From an uncultured Spirochaetales bacterium (lineage in GTDB: Bacteria > Spirochaetota > Spirochaetia > Sphaerochaetales > Sphaerochaetaceae): 52,087 bases of DNA. The DNA lies in the NCBI GenBank assembly GCA_949285905.1, contig CASDZV010000020.1, positions 1-52,087 of the forward strand, written 5' to 3'. Position numbers and translations under genes: made by a program. Under the pieces are notes generated by a model, which saw nothing but the letters and a program-made list of their open reading frames with translations, was not told the DNA's origin and did no database searches. Shown here in pieces: positions 43,635 to 51,394 of the stretch. Position 1 is the stretch's first letter. Every line of letters begins with the position of its first letter.

Positions 43635-44161
43635 ATTATCCCCCTGAGTTTGATGATTATGCTGATGCCGGTCTCTGCATGAAGCGAGCCACGGCTCCAG
43701 AGAAGTGTGAACGGGAATGCTATGCCAAGATGGTCCAGCGGATAGCAGACAATGGAAAAGTTCCCTCCGAAGCGCCATGATAGAGCTCTCTGGTCAATAT
43801 GATAAAGCAGTGACACAACGGGGGAGAGCGCGAATTCCACCCTGTTTCCTGTTATATATCCGTATCTCAGCGATAGCCTGGCTTCGAATTTCCCTGGAAT
43901 CAGCATGCGGCTGCGTATATCACTGTCAGATATATACCCGGCTTCAAAAGGAAGGGACAGTGAATGATGCCCAGAGATGGTAATAGATAACGGATTGAGT
44001 GATACGCTTGATCGGAATGCGTTCCAGAACACATTCTCATTTGCAAATGCGCTATATGCGCTTGGTGCATATTCAACAGATAGCGCAGCAGATGGGCTCC
44101 ACTGGACAGCTGACAGTGTCACGGGAAGAGCGAGCAGAATGATTATAATGGCCTTTTTCAT
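43631..44161 (-). CDS. Small predicted barrel or secreted protein
   Basis: The ATG at 44161 (MKKAIIIILLALPVTLSAVQW) is a signal peptide with cut after LSA. About 155 residues follow, with short strands rich in serine and aromatics (ISGHHSLSLPFEAGY, RYGYITGNRVEFALSP), consistent with a small outer-membrane barrel. An alternative ATG 12 bases earlier gives the same signal. The stop overlaps the caspase-like start, so the two are translated together. Family not recognised. Confidence 0.58.
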   Translation of the reverse strand: MKKAIIIILLALPVTLSAVQWSPSAALSVEYAPSAYSAFANENVFWNAFRSSVSLNPLSITISGHHSLSLPFEAGYISDSDIRSRMLIPGKFEARLSLRYGYITGNRVEFALSPVVSLLYHIDQRALSWRFGGNFSIVCYPLDHLGIAFPFTLLWSRGSLHAETGISIIIKLRGII

Positions 44162-44209
44162 TTTTGCCTCCACTTCTTATACGCAGAAAGTGGAGGTTTT
44201 GGTTAATAA

Positions 44210-45187
44210 TCAGGCAAGATTAAGCACACTTTCTTTCAGAATCATCACGCTGACAGTCTTTCTTCGCGGTTTTGTAGCGCTCTCAGAGAGAATCGGGTAA
44301 CCTTTGTATTGCAGTCCGAGAAGGTATCCTGAACCTGTGAATTCACATGAGATGATCTCGGCACCTTTCAGAACCAGGTGCATTGGATAGAGGCTCTCAT
44401 CGAGGTTTTCCTCAGCAATGACTGCATTCTCCGGACGGAAGAATACATAGCCTTCTGTATTCTCATATACAAGATGTGCGGGAAGCGCAGTGCCTTCCCC
44501 TGTGAAGAATGCTGTGAATAAATCCTCCGGGTGTCTGTAAAGCTCTTCAGCAGTGCCCATTGCCACGCTCTTGCCGTCATGCATGATCATTATCGTATCG
44601 GAAACAGAGAATGCCTCTTCCCTGTCGTGAGTGACATAGAGCATTGTTATTCCAGTGGCATCATGGATTGCCCTGATGGAGGCCCTGAGACTTTTCCTGA
44701 GAGGTGCATCCAGTGCGGAGAGAGGCTCATCGAGAAGCAGTATCTGCGGTTTTGCAGCAATAGCTCTTGCAAGCTGCACACGCTGTGCTTCGCCTCCTGA
44801 CAGGGAAGAGACTGAGCGCTTGCCATAGCCTTCAAGCCCGACAAGGGAGAGGAGCGCATCCGATGTCTTCTTCCTCTCGCTCTTTTTCTCCTTCATTCCG
44901 AACTGTATGTTCTTCTCGACGTTCATGGATGGAAAGAGTGTGTAATCCTGAAAAACCATGCCTATACCACGGTCCTGGATTCTCTCGCCTGTGATATCTT
45001 TCCCATTGATTGTTATTGTGCCTTTATCTGGTTTCTCCAGACCGGCAATAATGGACAGAAGCGTCGATTTCCCTGATCCGGAAGGACCGATGATGCATAG
45101 AAATTCACCTTCCTCTACTCCGAAAGAGGCGGAAAGCGTGAAGTTCTTGTATTTCTTCTCAAGGTTTCTTATTTCAAGATATGGCAT
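44210..45187 (-). CDS. thiQ: ABC transporter ATPase, thiamine-type (ThiQ-like)
   Basis: The start at 45187 has GGAGGAAAG about 5 nt upstream. Walker A is GPSGSGKST, the Q-loop is MVFQDYTLFPSM, the signature is SLSGGEAQRVQLARA and Walker B is ILLLDEPLSALDA. The C-terminal 100 residues form a TOBE-like extension (YVFFRPENAVI), which ordinary ThiQ lacks, so it resembles FbpC/PotA in length. It overlaps the permease end by 14 bases. The riboswitch and the ThiB-like protein upstream argue for thiamine transport. Confidence 0.85.
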   Translation of the reverse strand: MPYLEIRNLEKKYKNFTLSASFGVEEGEFLCIIGPSGSGKSTLLSIIAGLEKPDKGTITINGKDITGERIQDRGIGMVFQDYTLFPSMNVEKNIQFGMKEKKSERKKTSDALLSLVGLEGYGKRSVSSLSGGEAQRVQLARAIAAKPQILLLDEPLSALDAPLRKSLRASIRAIHDATGITMLYVTHDREEAFSVSDTIMIMHDGKSVAMGTAEELYRHPEDLFTAFFTGEGTALPAHLVYENTEGYVFFRPENAVIAEENLDESLYPMHLVLKGAEIISCEFTGSGYLLGLQYKGYPILSESATKPRRKTVSVMILKESVLNLA

Positions 45188-46799
45188 GTTTCTTTCCTCC
45201 TTCCCCGATTGCGAAGACAATCAGGGCTTCCAAGAGCAGAAGCGTTCCTAGCGCAGCGGCGCCCTGGTAGTTATATGAACCGATCATGCGGTATATGAGA
45301 ATCGGAAGCGTCGATACGTGTCCGTCTGAAAGTGTGAGCGTTGCGTTGACTTCTCCGAGAGAGAGCGCAAATGCAAATGCGAAAGCTTTCCGTTTATATG
45401 GTCCAAGCATCGGATACTCGACTTTTCTTGCAGTCTTCCTGTAAGAGACACCGAGCGTGTACGATGCAGCTGAAAGCGAATCCGGTATTGCCTTGGCTCC
45501 TGGAATGATTGTGCGTACAGCAAATGGCAGGATTATTGTGAGATGGGCAGCTGTTACAAGCGCATAGGAGAAAATGAGTGAGCTGCGGTCAATTGTTGCC
45601 GCAAGGAATGAGAAACCGAGTCCCAGAGTAACTGAACCTGTGGCCATTGGCAGTGATGTGAGTACAGGAAGCAGTCTGGAATTTCTTTTTGCCGTGAGTA
45701 TCGCGATACGCGAGCCGAGGTACACTGCTGCGAGCGACGAGAAAAGCGCTATCGCGAAACTGTTGATGATTCCATTCATTGCAGTACTCATCAGTCCGGT
45801 GCTTCCCTTCGCGATATCTTCCCACGCACGGAGAGTGAAGTCTCCGTTCTTTGTGTAGAAAGCCCTGTAAATGACACTGCCAACCGGCGGTAGTATAAAA
45901 AGAAGAATAAGGAGCATGATGATAACTGCGGCAAGAAGCTTCATTCCTCTTGCTTTCTCAAGCTTCCTTTCCTTCCTGCTTGCTTTTTTCTGTTTTCTGC
46001 CGCGGCTTGTGATGATCAGCATGAGAGTTGTGATGAAGAACGCGAACACTGACAGTGCCGCCGCCCCCTCCCTGTCTACATTGACGTGTACGCGTCTGTA
46101 GATTTCAGTCTCGAATGTAGAGTAGGCAGGGTTCCCGCCAAGTACGAGAATGATTGAGAATGATGAGAAGCAGAAGAGGAATATGAGGATGAACGCTGAT
46201 AGCACAGACGGAAGGAGGCGTGGCATTGTTACCTTGAAGAATGTCCTCGCTTTTCCGCTCGAGAGCGTGTATGCTGCCTTCTCCGGCGTGTCCGGCAGCT
46301 CTGTCCAGCTATTAGTGATCAGGAGAAACGCTATCGGGAAATTCAGGTATACGTGAGCAAGTATTATTGCTTTAAAGGAGTAGAGTATGCTGAGAATGGT
46401 GTAATCGCGGCCTGTGATTCTCATCAGCAGCGCGTTCAGAAGTCCGTTGTTGCCATACCATATGACAAAACCCAGTACGACGAGAATTGTGGGGATAGTG
46501 AACGCAAGACCAGAAAGCGTGAGCACAATACTGCGTCCCGGGAATGTATAGTGCGAGAAGAATGCTGCAAATGGCAGTGCCACCGCAACTGAAATAATAG
46601 CAGAGAGCAGTGCTTCCTGCAGTGTGAATGTAAGAAGCCGGTAAGTATAAGGGTCTGAGAATATGTTTACAAAAGCCTCTCCATTATTGCGGAAAGCATA
46701 GCTGAATGTGAAAAGCAGCGGTATGAGGAAGAGTACTATGAGAATCAGAATCCCGGGAAGTGCTTTGATTGTATAGTATCCTGATCCGTTTCGTTTCAT
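45174..46799 (-). CDS. thiP: ABC transporter permease, ThiP-like (fused double permease)
   Basis: At 541 residues the permease has two similar halves of about six helices each, like ThiP/FbpB. The EAA-type loop appears in each half: AAYTLSSGKARTFFKVTMPRLLPS and AASYTLGVSYRKTARKVEYPMLGP-like segments. A charged linker with KQKKASRKERKLEKA separates the halves. GAGGAGGAG precedes the ATG. It lies between ThiB and ThiQ on the same strand. It would form the inner-membrane channel for thiamine or TPP. Confidence 0.87.
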   Translation of the reverse strand: MKRNGSGYYTIKALPGILILIVLFLIPLLFTFSYAFRNNGEAFVNIFSDPYTYRLLTFTLQEALLSAIISVAVALPFAAFFSHYTFPGRSIVLTLSGLAFTIPTILVVLGFVIWYGNNGLLNALLMRITGRDYTILSILYSFKAIILAHVYLNFPIAFLLITNSWTELPDTPEKAAYTLSSGKARTFFKVTMPRLLPSVLSAFILIFLFCFSSFSIILVLGGNPAYSTFETEIYRRVHVNVDREGAAALSVFAFFITTLMLIITSRGRKQKKASRKERKLEKARGMKLLAAVIIMLLILLFILPPVGSVIYRAFYTKNGDFTLRAWEDIAKGSTGLMSTAMNGIINSFAIALFSSLAAVYLGSRIAILTAKRNSRLLPVLTSLPMATGSVTLGLGFSFLAATIDRSSLIFSYALVTAAHLTIILPFAVRTIIPGAKAIPDSLSAASYTLGVSYRKTARKVEYPMLGPYKRKAFAFAFALSLGEVNATLTLSDGHVSTLPILIYRMIGSYNYQGAAALGTLLLLEALIVFAIGEGGKKHAIS

Positions 46800-46815
46800 A
46801 GTCTCCTCCTCATCT

Positions 46816-46824
46816 ATTATAGCA
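46816..46824 (-). promoter_or_regulatory. Extended -10 TGCTATAAT between thiB and thiP
   Basis: TGCTATAAT lies in the 32-nt thiB-thiP gap, followed by AGATGAGGAGGAGA and the thiP ATG. It could be a second start site for thiPQ that escapes the riboswitch. No -35 was recognised. Confidence 0.4.
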
Positions 46825-46831
46825 GAAAAGC

Positions 46832-47845
46832 TCAGTTGGCTTCTGTCATGATACTGAGCCAGTGCTCTGTAAGCTCTTCTGTCTTCTCTGGCGAGGTCGC
46901 ACCGCTTCTGAACATCGTTCCCGGCTTTGGTGCGTAATCAAAAGCATCGGGGAGCTCTATCTCGCTGTTTACAGGATACATGGAATTTGCAATAGCGATG
47001 TCGAGCTGGGCTTCAGTGAGAATGAAATCCACGAATTTCTCGGCTTCCTCTCTCATGTCTGTTCCACTGACGATTCCGATACCTTCTATTGTAGCCTCAT
47101 GTCCCTCAGGGAAGACCAGGGCCTGGAAGCGTGTCGTGTTGTCATTCATCACATGATAGACAGGGCTTGTTGTGTAGGAAAGAACAATTGGAGCTTCTCC
47201 CTCGGTGAAAAGACCATATGCGGAGGACCATCCATCTGCGATAGTGAGAGCGTTGTCCTTCATTGCCTCCCACCATGCATCGAACTGCTCTCCATCGCCA
47301 TAGATGTTATATGTCCACAAGAGCAGACCAAGACCTACAGACGATGTACGCGGATCGATGAGAATGACTTTGTTCTCATATTCCGGCTTTGCAAGATCTG
47401 AAAGTGATTCCGGTTTATCCAGTCCGCATTCTGAGTCCCAGACAAATGCGAATGCGCCATAATCGAAAGGAATGAGTCGGTTCTCTTCATCGAATATCAG
47501 TTCTGACGGGATATTCTGGATGACAGGTGAGTCGTAGCTTTCAAGGTATGGATAAGCTCTGTATGCAAAATCATCTGTCACTCCGAGGATGACGTCAGCA
47601 TTTGTTCCTTCTCCCTCAAGCTCAAGGCGGGAAATCATCTCGACAGCATCACCTGCGCTGACGAGATTCACTTTAATCCCTGTCTCTTCCTCGAATTTCG
47701 GGATGAGTGTTCCTGCCGGACCCCAGTCACTGGCGAATGAATCATAAGCGTAGACAGTGAGGACATTCTCTTCACTGACAGCCTGTGCCGCCACACCTGC
47801 TGCAAGCATCGTGGCAAGGATTAAAACAACGAGAGCTCTCTTCAT
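46832..47845 (-). CDS. thiB: Thiamine-binding periplasmic protein (ThiB-like)
   Basis: A signal peptide (MKRALVVLILATMLAAGVAAQA) leads to LTVYAYDSFASDWGPAG, close to the LTVYTYDSF start of ThiB/TbpA. Later YGAFAFVWDS and LSYTTSPVYH match the ligand-binding cleft. The ATG at 47845 has GGGAG about 7 nt upstream; the ATG four bases upstream of the frame's first codon would overlap that site. A TPP riboswitch precedes it. Together with ThiP and ThiQ it forms a riboswitch-controlled thiamine importer. Confidence 0.87.
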   Translation of the reverse strand: MKRALVVLILATMLAAGVAAQAVSEENVLTVYAYDSFASDWGPAGTLIPKFEEETGIKVNLVSAGDAVEMISRLELEGEGTNADVILGVTDDFAYRAYPYLESYDSPVIQNIPSELIFDEENRLIPFDYGAFAFVWDSECGLDKPESLSDLAKPEYENKVILIDPRTSSVGLGLLLWTYNIYGDGEQFDAWWEAMKDNALTIADGWSSAYGLFTEGEAPIVLSYTTSPVYHVMNDNTTRFQALVFPEGHEATIEGIGIVSGTDMREEAEKFVDFILTEAQLDIAIANSMYPVNSEIELPDAFDYAPKPGTMFRSGATSPEKTEELTEHWLSIMTEAN

Positions 47846-47887
47846 AAGCATCTCCCATAAAATTTAGATTATCCGGGGAAAAGAATA

Positions 47888-47958
47888 TGCCGTTCCCTTC
47901 GCTGGTATTGTCCAGATCAGGTTCGAGGGTATGATCTCAGGCTTACGCCACCCCTAGA
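47888..47958 (-). promoter_or_regulatory. TPP riboswitch (thi-box) for thiBPQ
   Basis: On the minus strand the element reads GGGGTGGCG, CTGAGATCATACCC, then GAACCTGATCTGG, AATACCAGCGAAGGGA. These are the conserved parts of the TPP-sensing aptamer: the CTGAGA pyrimidine pocket, the ACCTGAT junction, and CCAGCG for the pyrophosphate side. About 40 nt lie between the aptamer and the thiB start, with the ribosome site in the last part. No strong terminator stem is seen, so control of translation by hiding the ribosome site is more likely. Confidence 0.95.
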
Positions 47959-47966
47959 CATGGTGA

Positions 47967-47995
47967 ACACTAGCCTTGTTGTGGCAGTAAGTCAA
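47967..47995 (-). promoter_or_regulatory. Promoter for the riboswitch transcript
   Basis: TTGACT (47995-47990) and TAGTGT (47972-47967) are separated by exactly 17 bases on the minus strand. The predicted start is just before the aptamer. The position on the other side limits the start of the divergent gene. Confidence 0.55.
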
Positions 47996-48031
47996 GTGAC
48001 AATATTCCCTCTTGCGGGTATTATCACAGAC

Positions 48032-49396
48032 ATGCAGCCTCTTCTTAACCTCACATCTGCCCAGAATCTGGACCATTCACTTATTGAGAAATATGCTCTA
48101 TCAGAAAAGTGCCTCATAGATAATGCCGCTATGGGCGTCTTTAAGCTGTCGAAACCATTCATACATGGCCGCACGCTTGTGATGGTTGGACCTGGGAACA
48201 ATGGATCCGATGGCATTGCGCTTGCATCGATTCTAGCAGAAGAGGGGTTCGATACATCTGTATTCTATCTTTATGGACGAGGGAATGATGAGAATATGCG
48301 CCGGCGCAGGGAACTTCCGGAGAGTGTCAGGATTGTCTCTTCCACACATGGTTTTGATACGGTCTTTGATGCACTTTTCGGTTTCAGTTTCAGAGGAGAG
48401 GCTGATGACGCAACGAGAACAGCTGTTTCGGGATGCTGCGATGCCGGGACTGTCATTGCTGTCGATGTGCCTTCCGCATCTCTTGTCCGAGCTGATTACA
48501 CAGTCTCGCTGATGGCTCTCAAAAGCATTTTGTACGAGCCTCTTCTCAGGATGAATGCAGGCAGAATACTTCTTTTCAACCCAGGCTTCCCCGAAAATGA
48601 GCTCTCTTCATCTCCCGATGATATCTATCTTATAACCGATCAGGATGCCGCTCTGCCTCATTTCGCATCCACGGATTATAAGAACAGACGCGGTCATGTA
48701 GCAGTACTCGGTGGTTCTGATGAATACACAGGAGCCCCAAGGCTTGCTGCGCGTTCTGCATTCTTCTCAGGTGCCGGGCTTGTCACTATATTGACTGATT
48801 CAGAACGTATAAGGGATGAGAACCCCGCTGTGATCATCCGCCGTCCCGGTTCTGATCTATCTTTCTGTGATGCGATTGTGGCAGGACCAGGGTGGGGGAA
48901 TGGCAGTGAAAGTCTCTTCAGAAAAGCCGCAGAATCCGGAAAGCCGATGGTAGTGGATGCTGATGCATTGAAATTCATGAAAGGCATGCGACTTGGACAC
49001 AGGGCAGTTCTCACACCGCACATAGGAGAGTATAAACGTCTGATGGCCTCTCTTTCCATTCCTGATGGACTTGGCAATGCAGAAGCACTCTCTTCGTCGC
49101 TGAGGGCACTTGCAGATAAAACTGAATCTGTTGTAGTGCTAAAGTCTTCCGTGATCTGGATTACAGATGGGGAGAGCATTTTGGTTTATGATGGGTCGAA
49201 TCCGTCGCTTGGAGTTGCCGGATCCGGAGATGTTCTTGCTGGCGTTATCGGGGCTCTTCTTGCAGAGGGCATGAGCACATTTGATGCAGCAGTAGCAGGC
49301 ACGGCCCTGCATCAGAGAGCCGGCAGACGGGCTCATGATGATTATGGATACTATTCAGCTGAGGAGCTTATTCTGGAAGTGGGGAAGTGTCGATGA
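48032..49396 (+). CDS. nnr: Bifunctional NAD(P)HX epimerase/dehydratase
   Basis: The start at 48032 (MQPLLNLTSAQNLDHSLIEKY) aligns with the epimerase domain; an earlier in-frame ATG at 47960 would run through the divergent promoter. The N-terminal domain has VGPGNNGSDG (52-61) of NnrE and the C-terminal domain has GHVAVLGGSDEYTGAP, VDADAL, LTPHIGEY and GSGDVLAG of NnrD. The protein repairs damaged hydrated NADH and NADPH using ADP or ATP. 454 residues is slightly short of the usual 500. It is divergent from thiB. Confidence 0.88.
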   Translation: MQPLLNLTSAQNLDHSLIEKYALSEKCLIDNAAMGVFKLSKPFIHGRTLVMVGPGNNGSDGIALASILAEEGFDTSVFYLYGRGNDENMRRRRELPESVRIVSSTHGFDTVFDALFGFSFRGEADDATRTAVSGCCDAGTVIAVDVPSASLVRADYTVSLMALKSILYEPLLRMNAGRILLFNPGFPENELSSSPDDIYLITDQDAALPHFASTDYKNRRGHVAVLGGSDEYTGAPRLAARSAFFSGAGLVTILTDSERIRDENPAVIIRRPGSDLSFCDAIVAGPGWGNGSESLFRKAAESGKPMVVDADALKFMKGMRLGHRAVLTPHIGEYKRLMASLSIPDGLGNAEALSSSLRALADKTESVVVLKSSVIWITDGESILVYDGSNPSLGVAGSGDVLAGVIGALLAEGMSTFDAAVAGTALHQRAGRRAHDDYGYYSAEELILEVGKCR

Positions 49397-49794
49397 TACA
49401 GTTTTACCTTTTAGCAGTTGCCTATCTCGTTTTCTCTGCACTTCTGATACTCGTTGATTCCTACCGCCGGCGTCTTTCATTCATGCTTAAAGCCAAAGCA
49501 AGGATACGAGAGGATATGAAACGCCTTAATCTCTATTTCGTGGCTGGGATTGCAATATCGCTGCTGCTTCTCTTTCTTCCGATTCCTCCAGGCCCCATTG
49601 TCGCAGGAGATCTTTTGCCTGCCCTTTATATACTCTTCATCGCATTCCTTCTCCGGATTCTCTATTCAGAGCGCAACAGGGAACGCTCCGACGCATTCCT
49701 TGCAGGAAAGAAAAGCCGCATGAAGAAGATTGGCTTCATAACACTTGCAGTTGCTTTGATTCATTTCCTGTTTCCTTCAATCGTTCTGCTATAA
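49393..49794 (+). CDS. Small membrane protein, function unknown
   Basis: About 133 residues with four hydrophobic helices and basic loops (RRRLSFMLKAKARIRED, KKSRMKKIG). The ATG at 49393 overlaps the stop of the previous gene (ATGA) and is preceded by GGGGAAG. It is not a transporter or enzyme that I recognise. The extended -10 of the Nudix gene overlaps its last codons. Confidence 0.6.
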   Translation: MIQFYLLAVAYLVFSALLILVDSYRRRLSFMLKAKARIREDMKRLNLYFVAGIAISLLLLFLPIPPGPIVAGDLLPALYILFIAFLLRILYSERNRERSDAFLAGKKSRMKKIGFITLAVALIHFLFPSIVLL

Positions 49795-49795
49795 T
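49787..49795 (+). promoter_or_regulatory. Extended -10 TGCTATAAT before Nudix gene
   Basis: TGCTATAAT ends 6 nt before the ATG of the Nudix gene, which has no ribosome site. A transcript would start at the ATG or a few bases away, so the message is probably leaderless. Confidence 0.5.
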
Positions 49796-49801
49796 AGACA
49801 C

Positions 49802-50200
49802 ATGCATGAACGTGTGACGACAGCAGGAATAGCGTTAAAGGATGGAAAGGTTCTCGTTGCTCACAGAGTGAAGGGTGGATCTCTTTCAGAGAAATGGGAG
49901 TTTCCTGGTGGTAAGCAGCGATGGGGTGAAAGCGATGAGATGACTCTTAAGCGCGAATATATGGAAGAGCTTGGTGTGGAGATTGAGACTGGAGATCTGG
50001 TCACTTCCTTTGATTTTGTGAACAATGAGACGCTCTATCATCTTCATGCTTATGAGATCCGGATTCTCAGCGGATCCTTCAAGCTCTCTGTGCATAGCGA
50101 AGTGCGCTGGGTGACGCCTCTGGAGCTCTCACTTCTTCCGATGGGATCATCAGATGATAAAATACGCGCATCTCTGGCCTCTCTTCTCTTGAACAGCTGA
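49802..50200 (+). CDS. Nudix hydrolase (MutT-like)
   Basis: The Nudix box is complete: GGKQRWGE followed by REYMEELGV (Gx5E at 37-43, REUxEExGU at 51-59). KWEFPGG before the box and the 132-residue length match MutT or 8-oxo-dGTP hydrolases. It cleans oxidised nucleotides or hydrolyses other NDP-X; substrate is inferred only. The gene is expressed from an extended -10 directly upstream with no clear ribosome site. Confidence 0.85.
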   Translation: MHERVTTAGIALKDGKVLVAHRVKGGSLSEKWEFPGGKQRWGESDEMTLKREYMEELGVEIETGDLVTSFDFVNNETLYHLHAYEIRILSGSFKLSVHSEVRWVTPLELSLLPMGSSDDKIRASLASLLLNS

Positions 50201-50242
50201 AAACAGAGTTCTACTATCTTCTTATCTTCAGAGAGGTGCATT

Positions 50243-51268
50243 ATGGAAAAGAAGAACATCAAATGGGATGAACTCGGTTTTGGATATATGCCGACCGATT
50301 ACCGTTACTGCGCAGAATGGAAAGATGGCAAGTGGGGTGAGGGAAAGCTCACGACAGAAGCGACCGTCACCATTTCCGAGTGTGCAGGTGTATTGCAGTA
50401 TTCACAGACAGGTTTTGAAGGACTGAAGGCTTATACATGGAAGGATGGCAGTATTGTCACATTCCGTCCTGATCTCAACGCACAAAGGCTGCAGAGTACA
50501 GCTCGCCGTCTTCTGATGCCTGAAGTTTCTACCCAGATGTTCCTCGAGGCTCTTGATGAGACAGTGAAAGCAAATGCCGCATGGGTTCCTCCTTATGGAA
50601 CAGGTGCAACGCTTTATATCCGCCCATTTCTCTTCGGTTCTGGTCCGATTCTTGGTGTTGCTCCCGCTCCTGAGTATCAGTTCAGACTCTTCTGCTCTCC
50701 AGTAGGACCATATTTCAAGGGTGGAATAAAGCCAATCAGAATCTGTGTTTCAGATTTCGATAGAGCCGCACCGCACGGCACCGGAGATATCAAAGCTGGT
50801 CTTAATTACGCTATGTCCCTGCATCCGAGCGATATTGCTCACAAGAACGGATACTCGGAGAATATGTTCCTCGATGCAGCTACGCGTACATATGTGGAAG
50901 AGACTGGTGGCGCCAATTTCCTCTTTGTCACAAAGGATGGCAGGCTCGTCACACCTAAGTCTCCTACAATTCTTCCATCAATCACAAGGCGTTCGCTTGT
51001 ATATGTTGCTGAGAAGTATCTCGGTCTCACAGTAGAGGAGAGACCTGTACCATTTGCAGAGGTGAAGGAATTCGCCGAAGTCGGTGTCTGCGGTACTGCT
51101 GCAGTCATTTCCCCTGTCGGTGAAATCGACAGCCATGATGAGAAAATCATGGTTCCTTCCGGACTCGAGTCATTCGGACCAGTTCTCGGAAAGCTTCGTG
51201 AAACGCTCACAGGCATCCAGAATGGCGATATCGAGGCTCCTGAAGGCTGGATTAGAAAAATCTGCTGA
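50243..51268 (+). CDS. ilvE: Branched-chain amino acid aminotransferase
   Basis: Class IV PLP aminotransferase of 341 residues: Lys184 in GDIKAGLNYA binds PLP, GFEGLKAY and RPDLNAQRL are near the N-terminus, and EETGGANFLF and GTAAVISPVG lie in the C-terminal half, as in IlvE. It moves the amino group between glutamate and the keto acids of Leu, Ile and Val. A GAGAGG ribosome site lies before the ATG. A terminator follows 19 nt after the stop. Confidence 0.93.
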   Translation: MEKKNIKWDELGFGYMPTDYRYCAEWKDGKWGEGKLTTEATVTISECAGVLQYSQTGFEGLKAYTWKDGSIVTFRPDLNAQRLQSTARRLLMPEVSTQMFLEALDETVKANAAWVPPYGTGATLYIRPFLFGSGPILGVAPAPEYQFRLFCSPVGPYFKGGIKPIRICVSDFDRAAPHGTGDIKAGLNYAMSLHPSDIAHKNGYSENMFLDAATRTYVEETGGANFLFVTKDGRLVTPKSPTILPSITRRSLVYVAEKYLGLTVEERPVPFAEVKEFAEVGVCGTAAVISPVGEIDSHDEKIMVPSGLESFGPVLGKLRETLTGIQNGDIEAPEGWIRKIC

Positions 51269-51287
51269 TAAGCAGTTTGTTTGCTCT

Positions 51288-51318
51288 CCCATGCATTCCA
51301 GATGCATGGGAATTTTTT
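51288..51318 (+). terminator. Intrinsic terminator after ilvE
   Basis: A perfect 9-bp stem (CCCATGCAT with ATGCATGGG, 5-base loop) is followed at once by AATTTTTT on the + strand. Confidence 0.88.
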
Positions 51319-51360
51319 CCATCATGACATTGTTCAGATAAGGGACAATCTGAAAAGTTA

Positions 51361-51382
51361 AGGCAGGGCCTGTCCCCTGCCT
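51361..51382 (-). terminator. Hairpin after right-edge Rpn-family gene
   Basis: AGGCAGGG and CCCTGCCT form a perfect 8-bp stem 12 nt after the minus-strand stop, followed on that strand by TAACTTTT. The arm matches the hairpin behind the left-edge gene. Confidence 0.65.
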
Positions 51383-51394
51383 CAGATGAAACAA

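Noticed and set aside
47960..48031. N-terminal extension of the NAD(P)HX repair enzyme
   Set aside because: The region holds the divergent promoter and the family N-terminus begins at 48032.
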